Translations under genes and position numbers: made by a program
Notes under the pieces: model-generated
What the model was told of the DNA's origin: nothing
The model's input: only the letters and a program-made list of their open reading frames with translations
Databases searched by the model: none
Source: Mactromeris polynyma
Lineage: Eukaryota > Mollusca > Bivalvia > Venerida > Mactridae
DNA: 64,000 nucleotides
NCBI GenBank assembly: GCA_032209605.1
Contig: JASFXZ010000001.1
Location: 36,894,619-36,958,618, forward strand
Direction: 5' to 3'
In this document: one piece after another, positions 46,905-60,017 of the stretch
Numbering within the stretch: position 1 is the stretch's first letter
Layout of the letters: each line of letters begins with the position of its first letter

Positions 46905-48703
46905 GTACATACAGTCATCAGTACATACAGTCATCAGTACATACAGTCATCATTACATACAGTCATCAGTACATACAGTCATCAGTACATACAGTCATCA
47001 GTACATACAGTCATCAATATACATACAGTACTATGCATGGAACACATACAGTCATCAGTACATACAGTACTATGCATGGAACACATACAGTCATCAGCAC
47101 ATACAGTACTATGCATGGAACACATACAGTCATCAGTACATACAGTACTATGCATGGAACACATACAGTCATCAGTACATACAGTACTATGCATGGAACA
47201 CATACAGTCATCAGTACATACAGTCATCAGTACATACAGTACTATGCATGGAACACATACAGTCATCAGTACATACAGTCATCAGTACATACAGTCATCA
47301 ATATACATACAGTACTATGCATGGAACACATACAGTCATCAGTACATACAGTCATCAATATACATACAGTACTATGCATGGAACACATACAGTCATCAGC
47401 ACATACAGTACTATGCATGGAACACATACAGTCATCAGTACATACAGTACTATGCATGGAACACATACAGTCATCAGTACATACAGTACTATGCATGGAA
47501 CACATACAGTCATCAGCACATACAGTACTATGCATGGAACACATACAGTCATCAGCACATACAGTACTATGCATGGAACACATACAGTCATCAGTACATA
47601 CAGTACTATGCATGGAACACATACAGTCATCAGTACATACAGTACTATGCATGGAACACATACAGTCATCAGCACATACAGTCATCAGTACATACAGTCA
47701 TCAGCACATACAGTCATCAGCACATACAGTCATCAGTACATACAGTCATCAGTACATACAGTACTATGCATGGAACACATACATTCATCAGTACATACAG
47801 TACTATGCATGGAACACATAAAGTCATCAGTACATACAGTCATCAGTACATACAGTCATCAGCACATACAGTACTATGTATGGAACACATACAGTCATCA
47901 GTACATACAGTTGTCAGCACATACAGTACTATGTATGGAACACATACAGTCATCAGTACATACAGTCATCAGTACATACAGTCATCAGTACATACAGTCA
48001 TCAGTACATACAGTCATCAGTACATACAGTCATCAGCACATACAGTACTATGTATGGAACACATACAGTCATCAGTACATACAGTACTATGCATATAACA
48101 CATACAGACATCAGTACATACAGTACTATGTATGGAACACATACAGTCATCAGCACATACAGTACTATGCATGGAACACATACAGTCATCAGTACATACA
48201 GTCATCAGTACATACAGTCATCAGTACATACAGTCATCAGCACATACAGTCATCAGCACATACAGTACTATGTATGGAACACATACAGTCATCAGTACAT
48301 ACAGTCATCAGTATATACAGTCATCAGTACATACAGTCATCAGCACATACAGTCATCAGCACATACAGTACTATGTATGGAACACATACAGTCATCAGTA
48401 CATACAGTACTATGCATATAACACATACAGTCATCAGCACATACAGTCATCAGTACATACAGTACTATGTATGGAACACATACAGTCATCATTACATACA
48501 GTCATCATTACATACAGTCATCAGTACATACAGTCATCAGTACATACAGTCATCAGCACATACAGTCATCAGTACATACAGTCATCAGCACATACAGTCA
48601 TCAGCACATACAGTCATCAGTACATACGGTCATCAGTACATACAGTCATCAGTACATACAGTCATCAGCACATACAGTCATCAGCACATACAGTCATCAG
48701 TCA
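46905..48703. repeat. composite satellite of 16-bp and 23-bp modules
   Basis: Module A is CAGTCATCAGTACATA (16 bp; GTACATA or GCACATA). Module B is CAGTACTATGCATGGAACAC-ATA (23 bp). The left half is mostly an A-B 39-bp repeat; the right half is mostly runs of A with sparse B. A variant, TATGTATGG for TATGCATGG, marks the right half. The long ORFs here are repeat artefacts. Confidence 0.98.
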
Positions 48704-50213
48704 CTATAACTATCACTCAGCCAATTTCAATTGTCATACAACAAACTTCAATTATACATTGATCAAATATTTTGACTGACTGAATGGAGTTACAAATGTT
48801 TCTACACCAACAAATGCTCAATGACATCAAATCACCAGTAATTAGACAGTGTGCAGGTTAAATTACAGGAAGGATAAAAACATTTGTTATTATTGTGCAC
48901 AGACAACTTTTCTCACACCCCCATTATGTGTGTTCAGTCCATAACCAAATCATAACAAATAAATCATTAAACACATTTTAAAATCACTCCTTTATTATAT
49001 GGGTCCAACCACAAGTTATTTGTAACTGGGGACATATATAAAATTAACCTCTGTCCTTTTGTTCTGAAAATGAATAACATATATAAACCACATGACTGTT
49101 TACATCTGAGAGAGCGAACTGAAACAACTTTAAACTGTGGTATACAGTTATAGCAAACGTGAACTGTTTCATATGATTTACTGCGATAGTTTCAATTGAG
49201 AATATTCCTTTAAACATGATATAATGATACGAAGAGTACATTAAATCAGTAAATAGTAGAATATTACACTGCTAAGTAGGGTTCCCAAACATATTAAATT
49301 TGTTAGTTTAAATAGCATAGATATTACATTATATAATCTGGCAGATATGCTAGATATTCTGAACAATGTTCCACAGTAGTAACAAATCTCTCCAAGAGTA
49401 GAAAGCCAAAATAGTCCATCAGCATATAATTAAAGTAGCACACAGACTGAATTAACTTGATCATATGAAATGTTAACCAAGTTTGGCATGACGTAATTCA
49501 GGTCCAAACATAAATTCAGTCTCTTATTAAATATGAAGCCAAAGTTGAACATTAACAATGTCCCCCTTTGCAAAACATCAGAGAAACAGTAGAAGTTGGC
49601 TAAAATGTCATTCAAAACCATCAGACTATACCAATTTTCCTGAAGCTTATAGTACGTTTCCTCACTAATTAAGCCTGCATAATCCTTAGGATAAGCTTTT
49701 ATGGCACCAAATCTGCTTCAATATTTGTCAGTAAGTTTGTTAAACCTGCCATCATTGTATTGCATGGCTACTTATAATTTTTTAGCATTTATTTATTAGT
49801 ACAACACTATAGGAAATGCTACCTAACCTTAAAACACAGTCAAACCCGGGAAATGCCAAAATGGTGCATTAAAATAAAGGAAATTGCATTGTGTGCGAAA
49901 GTGCCATTTAAGTATTTCATACAATTGCAAAATCTACTTGTGCTTAATTGAAAAACTTGTGTTATTATAAAATAAGAGTTTGCAAAGATAAGTTCATGAG
50001 AAGAAAAAGAAGCTCAAAGTGGTGCATTTGATATTTTTTTATGTCCATTAATTCAACTTTTTGCGTTTTGAAAGTTATTAAAAAGATTGGCTCACACAAG
50101 GAATAACTACAGTACTTCTATTTCTATTATGTAATTTTTGACAGATTTAGCAAACTGCTATTGAACAGTCTGAATGAACAGCACAGAACAGTGAAAACAT
50201 ACTGATTTTTCTT

Positions 50214-53045
50214 GATAGATCAATGAAGAGATACTGTTTTGTCCTAATAGAACAGTAGATACTGTTTTGCCTTGATAGAACAGTGAAGAGATACTGTTTT
50301 GTCCTGCCAGTGGAAAGATACTGCTTTGCCTTGATAGAACAGTGAAGAGATACTGTTTTGTCCTGCCAGTGGAAAGATACTGCTTTGCCTTGATGGAAAA
50401 GTGAAGAGATACTGTTTTGTCCTGCCAGTGGAATGATACTGCTTTGCCTTGATGGAACAGTGAAGATACCATTTTGTCCTGCCAGTGGAAATATACTGCT
50501 TTGCCTTGATGGAACAGTGAAGAGATACTGTTTTGTCCTGCCAGTGGAAAGATACTGCTTTGCCTTGATGGAACAGTGAAGATACCATTTTGTCCTGCCA
50601 GTGGAAAGACACTGCTTTGCCTTGATAGAACAGTGAAGATACCGTTTTGTCCTGCCAGTGGAAAGATACTGCTTTGCCTTGATGGAACAGTGAAGAGATA
50701 CTGTTTTGTCCTGCCAGTGGAAAGACACTGCTTTGCCTTGATGGAAAAGTGGAGAGATACAGCTTTGTCTTGATGGAACAATGGAGAGATACAGCTTTGG
50801 CTTGATGGAACAATGGAGAGATGCAGCTTTGGCTTGATGGAACAATGGAGAGATACAGCTTTGTCTTGATGGAGCAATGGAGAGATGCAGCTTTGGCTTG
50901 ATGGAGCAATGGAGAGATGCAGCTTTGGCTTGATGGAACAATGGAGAGATGCAGCTTTGTCTTGATGGAACAATGGAGAGATACAGCTTTGGCTTGATGG
51001 AGCAATGGAGAGATGCAGCTTTGGCTTGATGGAGCAATGGAGAGATGCAGCTTTGGCTTGATGGAACAATGGAGAGATGCAGCTTTGTCTTGATGGAACA
51101 ATGGAGAGATACAGCTTTGGCTTGATGGAACAGTGGAGAGATGCAGCTTTGTCTTGATGGAGCAATGGAGAGATGCAGCTTTGGCTTGATGGAACAGTGG
51201 AGATATGCAGCTTTGTCTTGATGGAGCAATGGAGAGATGCAGCTTTGTCTTGATGGAACAATGGAGAGATACAGCTTTGTCTTGATGGAACAATGGAGAG
51301 ATGCAGCTTTGTCTTGATGGAACAATGGAGAGATACAGCTTTGGCTTGATGGAACAATGGAGAGATGCAGCTTTGTCTTGATGGAACAATGGAGAGATAC
51401 AGCTTTGTCTTGATGGAACAATGGAGAGATGCAGCTTTGTCTTGATGGAACAATGGAGAGATGCAGCTTTGTCTTGATGGAACAATGGAGAGATACAGCT
51501 TTGGCTTGATGGAACAGTGGAGAGATGCAGCTTTGTCTTGATGGAGCAATGGAGAGATGCAGCTTTGGCTTGATGGAGCAATGGAGAGATACAGCTTTGT
51601 CTTGATGGAACAATGGAGAGATGCAGCTTTGTCTTGATGGAACAATGGAGAGATGCAGCTTTGTCTTGATGGAACAATGGAGAGATACAGCTTTGGCTTG
51701 ATGGAACAATGGAGAGATGCAGCTTTGTCTTGATGGAACAATGGAGAGATACAGCTTTGGCTTGATGGAGCAATGGAGAGATGCAGCTTTGGCTTGATGG
51801 AGCAATGGAGAGATGCAGCTTTGGCTTGATGGAACAATGGAGAGATGCAGCTTTGTCTTGATGGAACAATGGAGAGATACAGCTTTGGCTTGATGGAACA
51901 GTGGAGAGATGCAGCTTTGTCTTGATGGAGCAATGGAGAGATGCAGCTTTGTCTTGATGGAACAATGGAGAGATGCAGCTTTGGCTTGATGGAACAGTGG
52001 AGAGATGCAGCTTTGGCTTGATGGAGCAGAGAAGAGATACAGTTTTGGCTTGATGGAGCAGTGAGACTGTTTTGTCTTGATGGAGCAGTGAAGAGAGACT
52101 GTTTTGTCTTGATGGAGCAGAGAAGAGATACAGTTTTGGCTTGATGGAGCAGTGAAGAGAGACTGTTTTGTCTTGATGGAGCAGAGAAGAGATACAGTTT
52201 TGGCTTGATGGAGCAGTGAAGAGAGACTGTTTTGTCTTGATGGAGCAGAGAAGAGATACAGTTTTGGCTTGATGGAACAGTGAAGAGAGACTGTTTTGTC
52301 TTGATGGAACAGAGAAGAGATACAGTTTTGGCTTGATGGAACAGTGGAGAGATCATATTTTTGTCTTGATGGAGCAGAGAAGAGATACAGTTTTGGCTTG
52401 ATGGAGCAGTGAAGAGAGACTGTTTTGTCTTGATGGAGCAGAGAAGAGATACAGTTTTGTCTTGATGGAGCAGAGAAGAGATACAGTTTTTGGCTTGATG
52501 GAGCAGTGAAGAGAGACTGTTTTGTCTTGATGGAGCAGAGAAGAGATACAGTTTTGGCTTGATGGAACAGTGAAGAGAAACTTTTTTGTCTTGGAGCAGT
52601 GAAGAGAGACTGTTTTGTCTTGATGGAGCAGAGAAGAGATAATGTTTTGGCTTGATGGAGCAGTGAAGAGAGACTGTTTTGTTTTGATGGAGCAGAGAAG
52701 AGATACAGTTTTGTCTTGATGGAGCAGAGAAGAGATACAGTTTTGGCTTGATGGAGCAGAGAAGAGATACAGTTTTGTCTTGATGGAGCAGTGAGGCTTG
52801 ATGGAACAGTGGAGAGATCATATTTTTGTCTTGATGGAACAGAGAAGAGATACAGTTTTGTCTTGATGGAGCAGTGAAGAGAGACTGTTTTGTCTTGATG
52901 GAGCAGAGAAGAGATACAGTTTTGGCTTGATGGAGCAGTGAGACTGTTTTGTCTTGATGGAGCAGAAAAGAGATACAGTTTTGTCTTGATGTAACAGTGG
53001 AGAGATCATATTTTTGTCTTGATAGAACAGTATAGAGATACAGCT
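50214..53045. repeat. 2.8-kb satellite of 32-bp units in three domains
   Basis: The basic unit joins CTTGATGGAACAATGGAGAG and ATACAGCTTTGT. Domain 1 (50214-50750) is a longer compound with CCTGCCAGTGGAAAGATACT. Domain 2 (50750-52020) is the homogeneous 32-bp form. Domain 3 (52020-53045) uses GGAGCAGAGAAGAGATACAG with TTTTG. About 85 units in all. Stop-free minus-strand units generate ORFs up to 887 codons. Confidence 0.98.
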
Positions 53046-53687
53046 TGATTTCTTACTGAACAGAAAGAGAAGCAGCTTTAGTCTTCATTTAATTGTGAAG
53101 AGAAACAGATTTTGTGCTCACGGAACAATGAAAATGTACATATTTGTTCTTAATGTACACAGAAGAGATACAGTTCTGTCATGATATGTATGTTTCTATA
53201 ACACTAAAAACAGCTTCTACTAAAACAATTAAAACATTTAATCAATTTAGTTATATTTTCTTGTTAGTGCAAAGTGTACCTAACAGTTCACACAAATATA
53301 TAAACAACACTGTACCAGCCCACTCTTTCAACAATTGAATTGTTATTAGTACTAACTGGTGGAGAATTTTACTGAATTAGTAACTTATGATTCAAGTTTT
53401 ATCATTCTTACTTGCCTGTGTCTCAACATAACATGGTAAGTGTTCTTATAATGTCTACACAGCTCAATGTGAATCAGATATAATGCAGGGTAAAAACCAG
53501 ACAGTTTATAAATTTACAGACTAAATGGTGTACATTACTGCTAAGTGTGGTTTAAGTTTTCAGACTTAGGATCCATTATGAAACACACAGTTGCTCTGAG
53601 GCCCTTAAAATTGTAGTCTCTTAATAGTATCCAATAATAGTCATCTGCACAGATCTATGTATTTTATGTTACAGGGCTTTAGGTCAT

Positions 53688-53936
53688 ATAAACGGCCAGG
53701 GTCAAATAATAACGTTTCCGACTATTCAGGTGGACTAGAACGCTATATGCACTTTCTAGCATTATTTTAGGCATAATCAGGCACATGTGTAGAATCATTA
53801 ACCTTTTCAAGCCCGCTAGATGACTTCCTAACATACATATTCTACATCCAAGGTAAGATTTGAACATAAAACGGTAAGGGGTAAGTGCTTTGAAGTCAGC
53901 GGCCATTACCACTTGACCACAGAAGCCTCCTACATG
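53688..53936 (-). mobile_element. tRNA-derived SINE, third family, copy 2 (minus)
   Basis: The reverse complement begins GGAGGCTTCTGTGGTCAAGT and contains the B-box-like TATGTTCAAATCTTACC, parallel to the copy at 39417. Confidence 0.65.
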
Positions 53937-54789
53937 AAATGTTTGTTCCACTAATGATTGTAGCATCAATGACAAAAGTAAACAAGTTAACTTGATGTCT
54001 TTGGATTATAACTACAGATATGCTAACATTGTGGACACATAACAATTACAAGACATAAATAAAATGGATCGAAACTTCAGGGACATTTGTTAGAGAGCAA
54101 TTGGTTAAGTTAAACCATTCAAGGAGAACTATATATGCCATTAAGCATTAAAGTTATTTCCCTTTGGACCAGTGAATGCACTTCATGAAACAATAAACAA
54201 GAGACAAACAAGAGACAAATTTTCAACCTTAAATTTGGAACTCTAAGAAATATATAAAAGAACTCGTACAAGCTTTTAAAATCTATGAATGTTTGTGTGA
54301 GTTGAGACATCATTACACATGTCATATTATCACATAAATGAAAATATCTATAAATCTATCATAAATTGTTAATAGTACACATATATACTTATAAATGGGT
54401 GAACACTGGGCTAGAACAGCTCTACAAACAAACCAATACATAAAAATATGTTGCAGTAATGCAAGCAAACACAATGGAGAAATATCAGTAAAATATTCAA
54501 ATTCTCATCTCTGCTTGTAAGAAATAATACAATCTTGTTCATAGCATCATAATTGTAAATGATTGAATACCATGTGATTAAATGAAAACAATCATAAACT
54601 ATGGTAGCAGTAGCAAAATGGGCCTGGTGTATGCTGAACAACACCAAGAGGTTGTGGGTTTGAGCCAATGTCAATGTCTTACAAAGATCTCTAACTGATT
54701 ACTGATATTTCTTCATAAGATATTGTAGTTATATAACAGTGAGTTAAAAATGAAAGAAAAAAAAGTAATAAATGATACAAGATGGATAC

Positions 54790-54798
54790 CTTCTGCAG
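54790..54798 (-). CDS. unc-13: candidate 9-nt microexon m2 (LQK)
   Basis: The transcript strand reads TTTTCCCCACCCACATGCAG, then CTGCAGAAG, then GTATCC. This would be a phase-0 microexon adding L-Q-K between exons 2 and 3, alone or together with m1. An internal CAG gives a second possible acceptor six bases in. It has the same size, phase and donor start (GTATC) as m1. Confidence 0.33.
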
Positions 54799-55365
54799 CT
54801 GCATGTGGGTGGGGAAAATAATCACAGACATCAAACACCAATAATTGCAGGGTGATATATATATATGTATCAACATCATAGCATTCATGCAAAGTATTTA
54901 ACAACATCATATGAAACACATATTGAGCAGCCAAATATAATAAAAAGCTTGAAAATCTATTTGAAATTTAATATTTTTATCAAGATATTTTGATAAACTA
55001 AGGTCGTCCTTAAAAAATGTTTGTTTGCAGTAACACATGCAACCAATCGTCTTATCTGGAGCATGGCAAGGATTGCATGCAACACTCCCCCTGCTCATTC
55101 AGACACAGAAAAAGATATTTAGTAACTCAACATACTTACACATACCATACATTATGGGTGTGGGGACCATAAACCAACATTTTTTAAGAAGGGCCTAATA
55201 AGGGTATAACATCAAGACATAGTAATTATAAGACGTAATAGGACAATGTCTTCTAATAAGATTAGACAAAACAAATCCACTAGTTACACACAAGGTAATA
55301 GCATATGGTTTAAGAGGGACAAAAGATAAAAAGCATCCAAAGAATAAGAGCTGTTAATTCCACAA

Positions 55366-55566
55366 TAAAACCTGTATTAGTGACCTTGAACCTCCATACA
55401 CAGATGTTTACATTTCCTATCAGATATATATTTTTCTAGTTTCATTTAATATCGAAAATATTACAATCAGACATCTGCTTTTTTTTATTCAGAGCAAAAT
55501 GCAAAAGTAAACTCCAAAATGACATTGTGTCAGAAACGCTTTACTCAAATGTACATAAACTTTTGC
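55366..55566. repeat. dispersed repeat family B, copy 2
   Basis: AAACCTGTATTAGTGACC..CAGATATATATTTTTCTAG..ATTACAATCAGACATCT..CAAATGTACATAAA matches 20898-21115 in the same orientation. Confidence 0.8.
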
Positions 55567-57537
55567 AGGGTTTTCCCTAGGATTTCTCAGCTACGGGGTC
55601 CTTGGACCTTCATGTTTGATAAATGAATGAACAGACTAGACAAAACATGAAATAAGAATGATAATTGGTATGTTTCAGCTTACTCAGGTTTATGTTTTGC
55701 AATACATCTGAGGAATTTGGAGTTGAATAAAAGTATTCAAGTAAGAAAAATATCTACTGTCAAACCTTAGGATAATAAAGCAATTTATTGTGGCATGCTT
55801 CAGGCGTATGGTGACAGCCCTACACTTAAGTAAGTGAGAATGATGGTATAAAACTGAAGCAATCAACTAGAGTGATTAAAATAAGTTACAGCAACTTGTT
55901 TCACAATCGATGTAAAATAAACAAGTTTAAAATTAAACTGACAGATATTGGTAAACTTGTGGAAGGGAATCCATGTCACAGACAATTCCTATTTAGGAGA
56001 GTTTGTATTGCTATGGAGAGATCCTAGACTTAGATAAAATATTGATATTTCATCAAATCATTATCCCCGAGACTTTATGGTCCAATCTATACTTATTCAA
56101 TTTTTCTACAAGCATGCTGGATGCAGACAACTATCAAATAACACAAGGAAAAAATTTAAGATTCTGAGGGAACAAAACGTGAGAATGTGGAAAGGTTTCC
56201 AGTGACTGGAACAACGTATATATTAGTTCTCTACAATTTCTACTACGAGATAATTCCATGGCATAATATCAATGTAGTGCTAACTTATAAATCATCACAA
56301 TAAACCAAAATGAATGATCAAAGAACAAATGGCCATACATTTTTACCTTGATTTTCATTCAAAATATTCCCATACAAAAACACTTTTTCAAAACCAGGCG
56401 TATTTTACCAGAAATATAATACTAGAATTACAAAAGTTGATATTTGTGGTTTTTGGCCTAAGGCTTTTAAGTCCAAGGCCATAGTATCTATGTAACCTTT
56501 CAGATGCTGTTTTGTTTTTATTTTCAGACATATATTGAAGAAAACAATGAAACAACGTTAAAGGAATGTGTAAAACTTCAAGATGGAAACAACAACAATT
56601 TTGTCTGTTTAAAAATTATGTTGTATTCATTCAAAAAAATAGTAAAAATTTAGAGATAAACAAATAAAAGTGTATGGCCAGATAGAGAGAACAAAGAGTC
56701 TGGTTCAATTATTAAATACCATTTCATTAAAACCAACCATTTTTAAATAATTTATTAGCAATCCCTATGGTGTTTGAAACTTAATATACTCGGTATATTA
56801 AAGAGTCACATCATAAAATTTTCTATTTTATTTTCCAAAATTTACATAAATGATTGAGTCCTCGGAAAAATTAAAAGTCACATGGTGCTTCGGACTTCCA
56901 GACAAATAAACATATATATCAAGTTTTTTTCACACTCAACAATTCGTCTGCCCATTTTACATTAGAAGAAAACTATTGAAGCAGATGAAACGGATGTCTA
57001 CAAATTCTTCATCCAGATGAAATATTTCACATCTTTATAAGCTGCCAAACTCTTTTGTCCTCCCGCAGGAAGAAATTAAAAATATATTTACACCCAGGCA
57101 AACCTAAACATATTTGGTAATTTAAAACCGAAATAAGGTATGAACAAAATCAATGAAATAACAAAAATAAAACACCCAAGCAAAACTTGTGTTTGTTTCC
57201 AAAATAAACAATAATCATCTAAAATTAATATTTTGATGCCAAGAAATATAGATCTTAATAAATCAACTTGCAGACTTACATCTAATTTTGAGAAAGAATA
57301 TCATATCACTTTAGGTTGGAGTAGAATGTGTGGTGCCGAAATTTATCATAATTAATAGTCTAACTTTAATTACTTGCATCAAATGGTAACAAACAGTTGA
57401 ACAACAGAAAGTGCATCCTGCCCTTTGATTTCTAAACATCAACTTATATAAAGTGAGGACAAGAAGAATAAATTAGTACAACATAACACAATACTAAAAT
57501 ATAACTGCTAAAAGAATATGTATGTATATATAGATAC

Positions 57538-57546
57538 CTTCATCAC
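57538..57546 (-). CDS. unc-13: candidate 9-nt microexon m1 (VMK)
   Basis: On the transcript strand a strong pyrimidine tract, TTTCTCTTCTCTGCCAACAG, is followed by GTGATGAAG and then GTATCT. That is an acceptor and a donor only nine bases apart. Nine bases in phase 0 would insert V-M-K between SDL (exon 2) and TMQ (exon 3) without a frame change. It lies in intron 2, in the right order. Splice-site pairs this close can occur by chance, so this needs transcript support. Confidence 0.4.
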
Positions 57547-57718
57547 CTGTTGGCAGAGAAGAGAAATAATCATGAACATTTTGACATTCAGCAGTACATA
57601 AAAGAACAGAGATTTGATCTCACTATGATGTAATATCTACTATTTTGAGATCCTTTGTTATGTCATCCATCTCTATGAGATTGTACTTAAGCGCACAATT
57701 CAACCACAATGTTCCAAC

Positions 57719-58226
57719 CATCATCATATGTGAGAATAATCTCAAGATAACATAGCATCATCATATGTGAGAATAATCTCAAGATAACATAGCATCATCA
57801 TATGTGAGAATAATCTCAAGATAACAAAGCATCATCATATGTGAGAATAATCTCAAGATAACAAAGCATCATCAAATGTGAGAATAATCTCAAGATAACA
57901 CAGCATCATCATATGTGAGAATAATCTCAAGATAACAAAGCATCATCATATGTGAGAATAATCTCAACATAACATAGCATCATCATATGTGAGAATAATC
58001 TCAAGATAACAAAGCATCATCATATGTGAGAATAATCTCAAGATAACAAAGCATCATCATATGTGAGAATAATCTCAAGATAACAAAGCATCATCATATG
58101 TGAGAATAATCTCAAGATAACAAAGCATCATCATATGTGAGAATAATCTCAAGATAACAAAGCATCATCATTAGTGAGAATAATCTCAAGATAACAAAGC
58201 ATCATCATATGTGTCAATAATCTCAA
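57719..58226. repeat. 37-bp minisatellite, 13-14 units
   Basis: Units join ATCATCATATGTGAGAATAA and TCTCAAGATAACAAAGC. They are very homogeneous, with ACAAAGC/ACATAGC variants. There are no unique spacers. It lies about 170 bp upstream of candidate microexon m1. Confidence 0.97.
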
Positions 58227-58303
58227 GGGGTAATTCTGTGCGTAAACTTTGTGCGCTCTCCACATGAACATGATCATAATAAGTATAAGGCCATATGTAA
58301 ACA

Positions 58304-58462
58304 ATTGTTTGTTTAGCATAACCCCTGCCTACACATGAAATGGATTTTTAGAAGCGTATTAACAGTTAACACTAGTATGACCATAAAAACAATAAATACA
58401 AATTTCAATTTATAACCTACCCACATATGTTTTGCTGGATAGGGTTATATCAAATAAACAAT
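58304..58462. mobile_element. MITE family E, copy 2
   Basis: Left terminus ATTGTTTGTTTAGCATAACC and right terminus GGTTATATCAAATAAACAAT form the same inverted repeat as 30783-30989. The interior (GTTAACACTAGTATGACC) is inverted relative to that copy. Confidence 0.8.
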
Positions 58463-59923
58463 TGATTAAGGTTGACCTCAACACCAATAAGTTGTTTAAT
58501 ATAATTGAGTTTAAACGAAGCAAATATTATAAAGCTTTGGAAGTTTAGTAATGTAAAATATGAGTTCCAGAATAAATATCACCAACAACATGTTTATAAA
58601 ACAAGTATTATAACAGTTAATCTATAAGGAAATGGACATAATTTTTAAATTCAGATATTTAAGACTTGATGTACATTTCTAACCTTCTCTGCAAAAAAAA
58701 ACAACCACACAATATAGGCTAGCTAGCAATGGTATAATCTGTTATTCAACCAAGTAACACAAAAGTATTATTACATACTTCATCATATACACAAAGAAAC
58801 ATATAATGAATTATTCTTGGTTCATGTAATTAACCAAAGCGATCTAGATTATAAACAACTTAGTTACTTATTATGTGACCAAGAAACACAAAGTAAAGGC
58901 AATGCAAATTAATTTCTGATAATTTAGTTCAATGCTCATGAATGTTATAGGGCAAACTGTTAATTAATGGAAGAAAAAAGTCAGTCAGTTAATATATTCA
59001 GTTTATATTGTTTGAACAGGAAAAAGTACCAACGTTGTTACATACAACTTCATAAGGCCGAAAATGTTTTTCATAAATTGCTAAATCAGCATTTTGTCTG
59101 ATCTTTGTTATAAGGGGTCAATTTGAGGTAATGATTAAAGTGTCTGCTATGCTATGTAAAAATGCAACATATTGTTGGATCTAATTTCATAAACAATGGT
59201 TTCTCGGAAATAATGAGAAAGTTAATGTGATAAAAAACACTCAGAGAATAAAAGATTTAAGAGCCAAGAAAGCCTAACTGTATTTTCATATCATGGGGCG
59301 AAACTAGTCTATCTGTATTTAAATAAAGAAGCAGACAGTTTTTTTTCTTTTCCCATTTCCATATGCATTAGGACCCTCTTGATATTTCACCCTCAAAATC
59401 ACGTTATCTGCTACTAAGCAGTTTTAATCAAAGCACTGAAAGTGCTCAATGGGGCAGGCATTGCAGTTCCTGAAAACTGTTGTCAATTTGCAAAGGCAAT
59501 AGACACTATCAGGTTAAGTGTATCATAGACATTTAAGTGCAGTCTACTTTTTACTATAGTTGCTGGTTTGATTATTTCCCATGGATGTTCATGTTCTGCC
59601 CTCTTTAGAAGAAGCATCGGCAAACTATTATTGAGAATGACAACCAGAGAATGAGCTTATTGAACTTGAGTTTAATCTCTAAACTAAACCCTCATGTTTT
59701 GCGCTTAAAGTTTCTCTCAACTTAATACTCTTACAAATATTAAAGTGAACATATAATATTCTGTCATCTGAATATATACTCAAACATAAGACAGAAGTAT
59801 ATATTCAATTAACTTAAATTGAGAATGAGGAGTAGTCTTGAGCATGGTAAATAATCTCAAGTTAACAACTGGCCTATATTTCAACCAATCAAAATTCAGT
59901 TTGAGATCTCACAAACAGCTTAC

Positions 59924-60017
59924 CAAGTCACTGACAAGGATGACCGACTTTCTGGATGGGGGTTTGATCTCTGGCATACTGTCTATTGATGTGTAGAATT
60001 CATTTCTTACTGGAAAT
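59924..60017 (-). CDS. unc-13: unc-13 exon 2 (conserved pre-C1 motif)
   Basis: Residues 28-59, ending at a phase-0 donor GTAAGC; the acceptor is CTCTCCAG. It encodes NEFYTSIDSMPEIKPPSRK followed by SVILVSDL. The F-Y-x-S-I-D-S-M-P run and the closing L-V-S-[DE]-L are a recognisable UNC13 motif just before the C1 region. This exon anchors the gene on the far side of the large repeat-filled intron 2. Confidence 0.9.

Larger units (their letters stand above)
45701..59923 (-). other. intron 2 (14.2 kb), repeat-filled
   Basis: Contains three large tandem arrays (46905-48703, 50214-53045, 57719-58226), a SINE, dispersed repeat B copy 2, MITE E copy 2 and two candidate microexons. The stretches 48720-50200, 53050-53680, 55570-57500 and 58480-59900 show no recognisable gene. 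Confidence 0.75.

Noticed and set aside
46838..48779. ORFs of 327, 400 and 504 codons on the plus strand
   Set aside because: Products of the 16/23-bp satellite (HTVISTYS cycles in several frames). Artefact of stop-free repeats.
50158..52821. 887-codon minus-strand ORF and overlapping ORFs of 552 and 573 codons
   Set aside because: They follow a 32-bp tandem unit that lacks stops in all minus-strand frames. The three frames give the same peptide cycle, with no domain or start context. It is intronic satellite, not a gene.
57719..58226. Regular 37-bp repeat resembling a CRISPR array
   Set aside because: Units are directly adjacent with no unique spacers, and the genome is eukaryotic.
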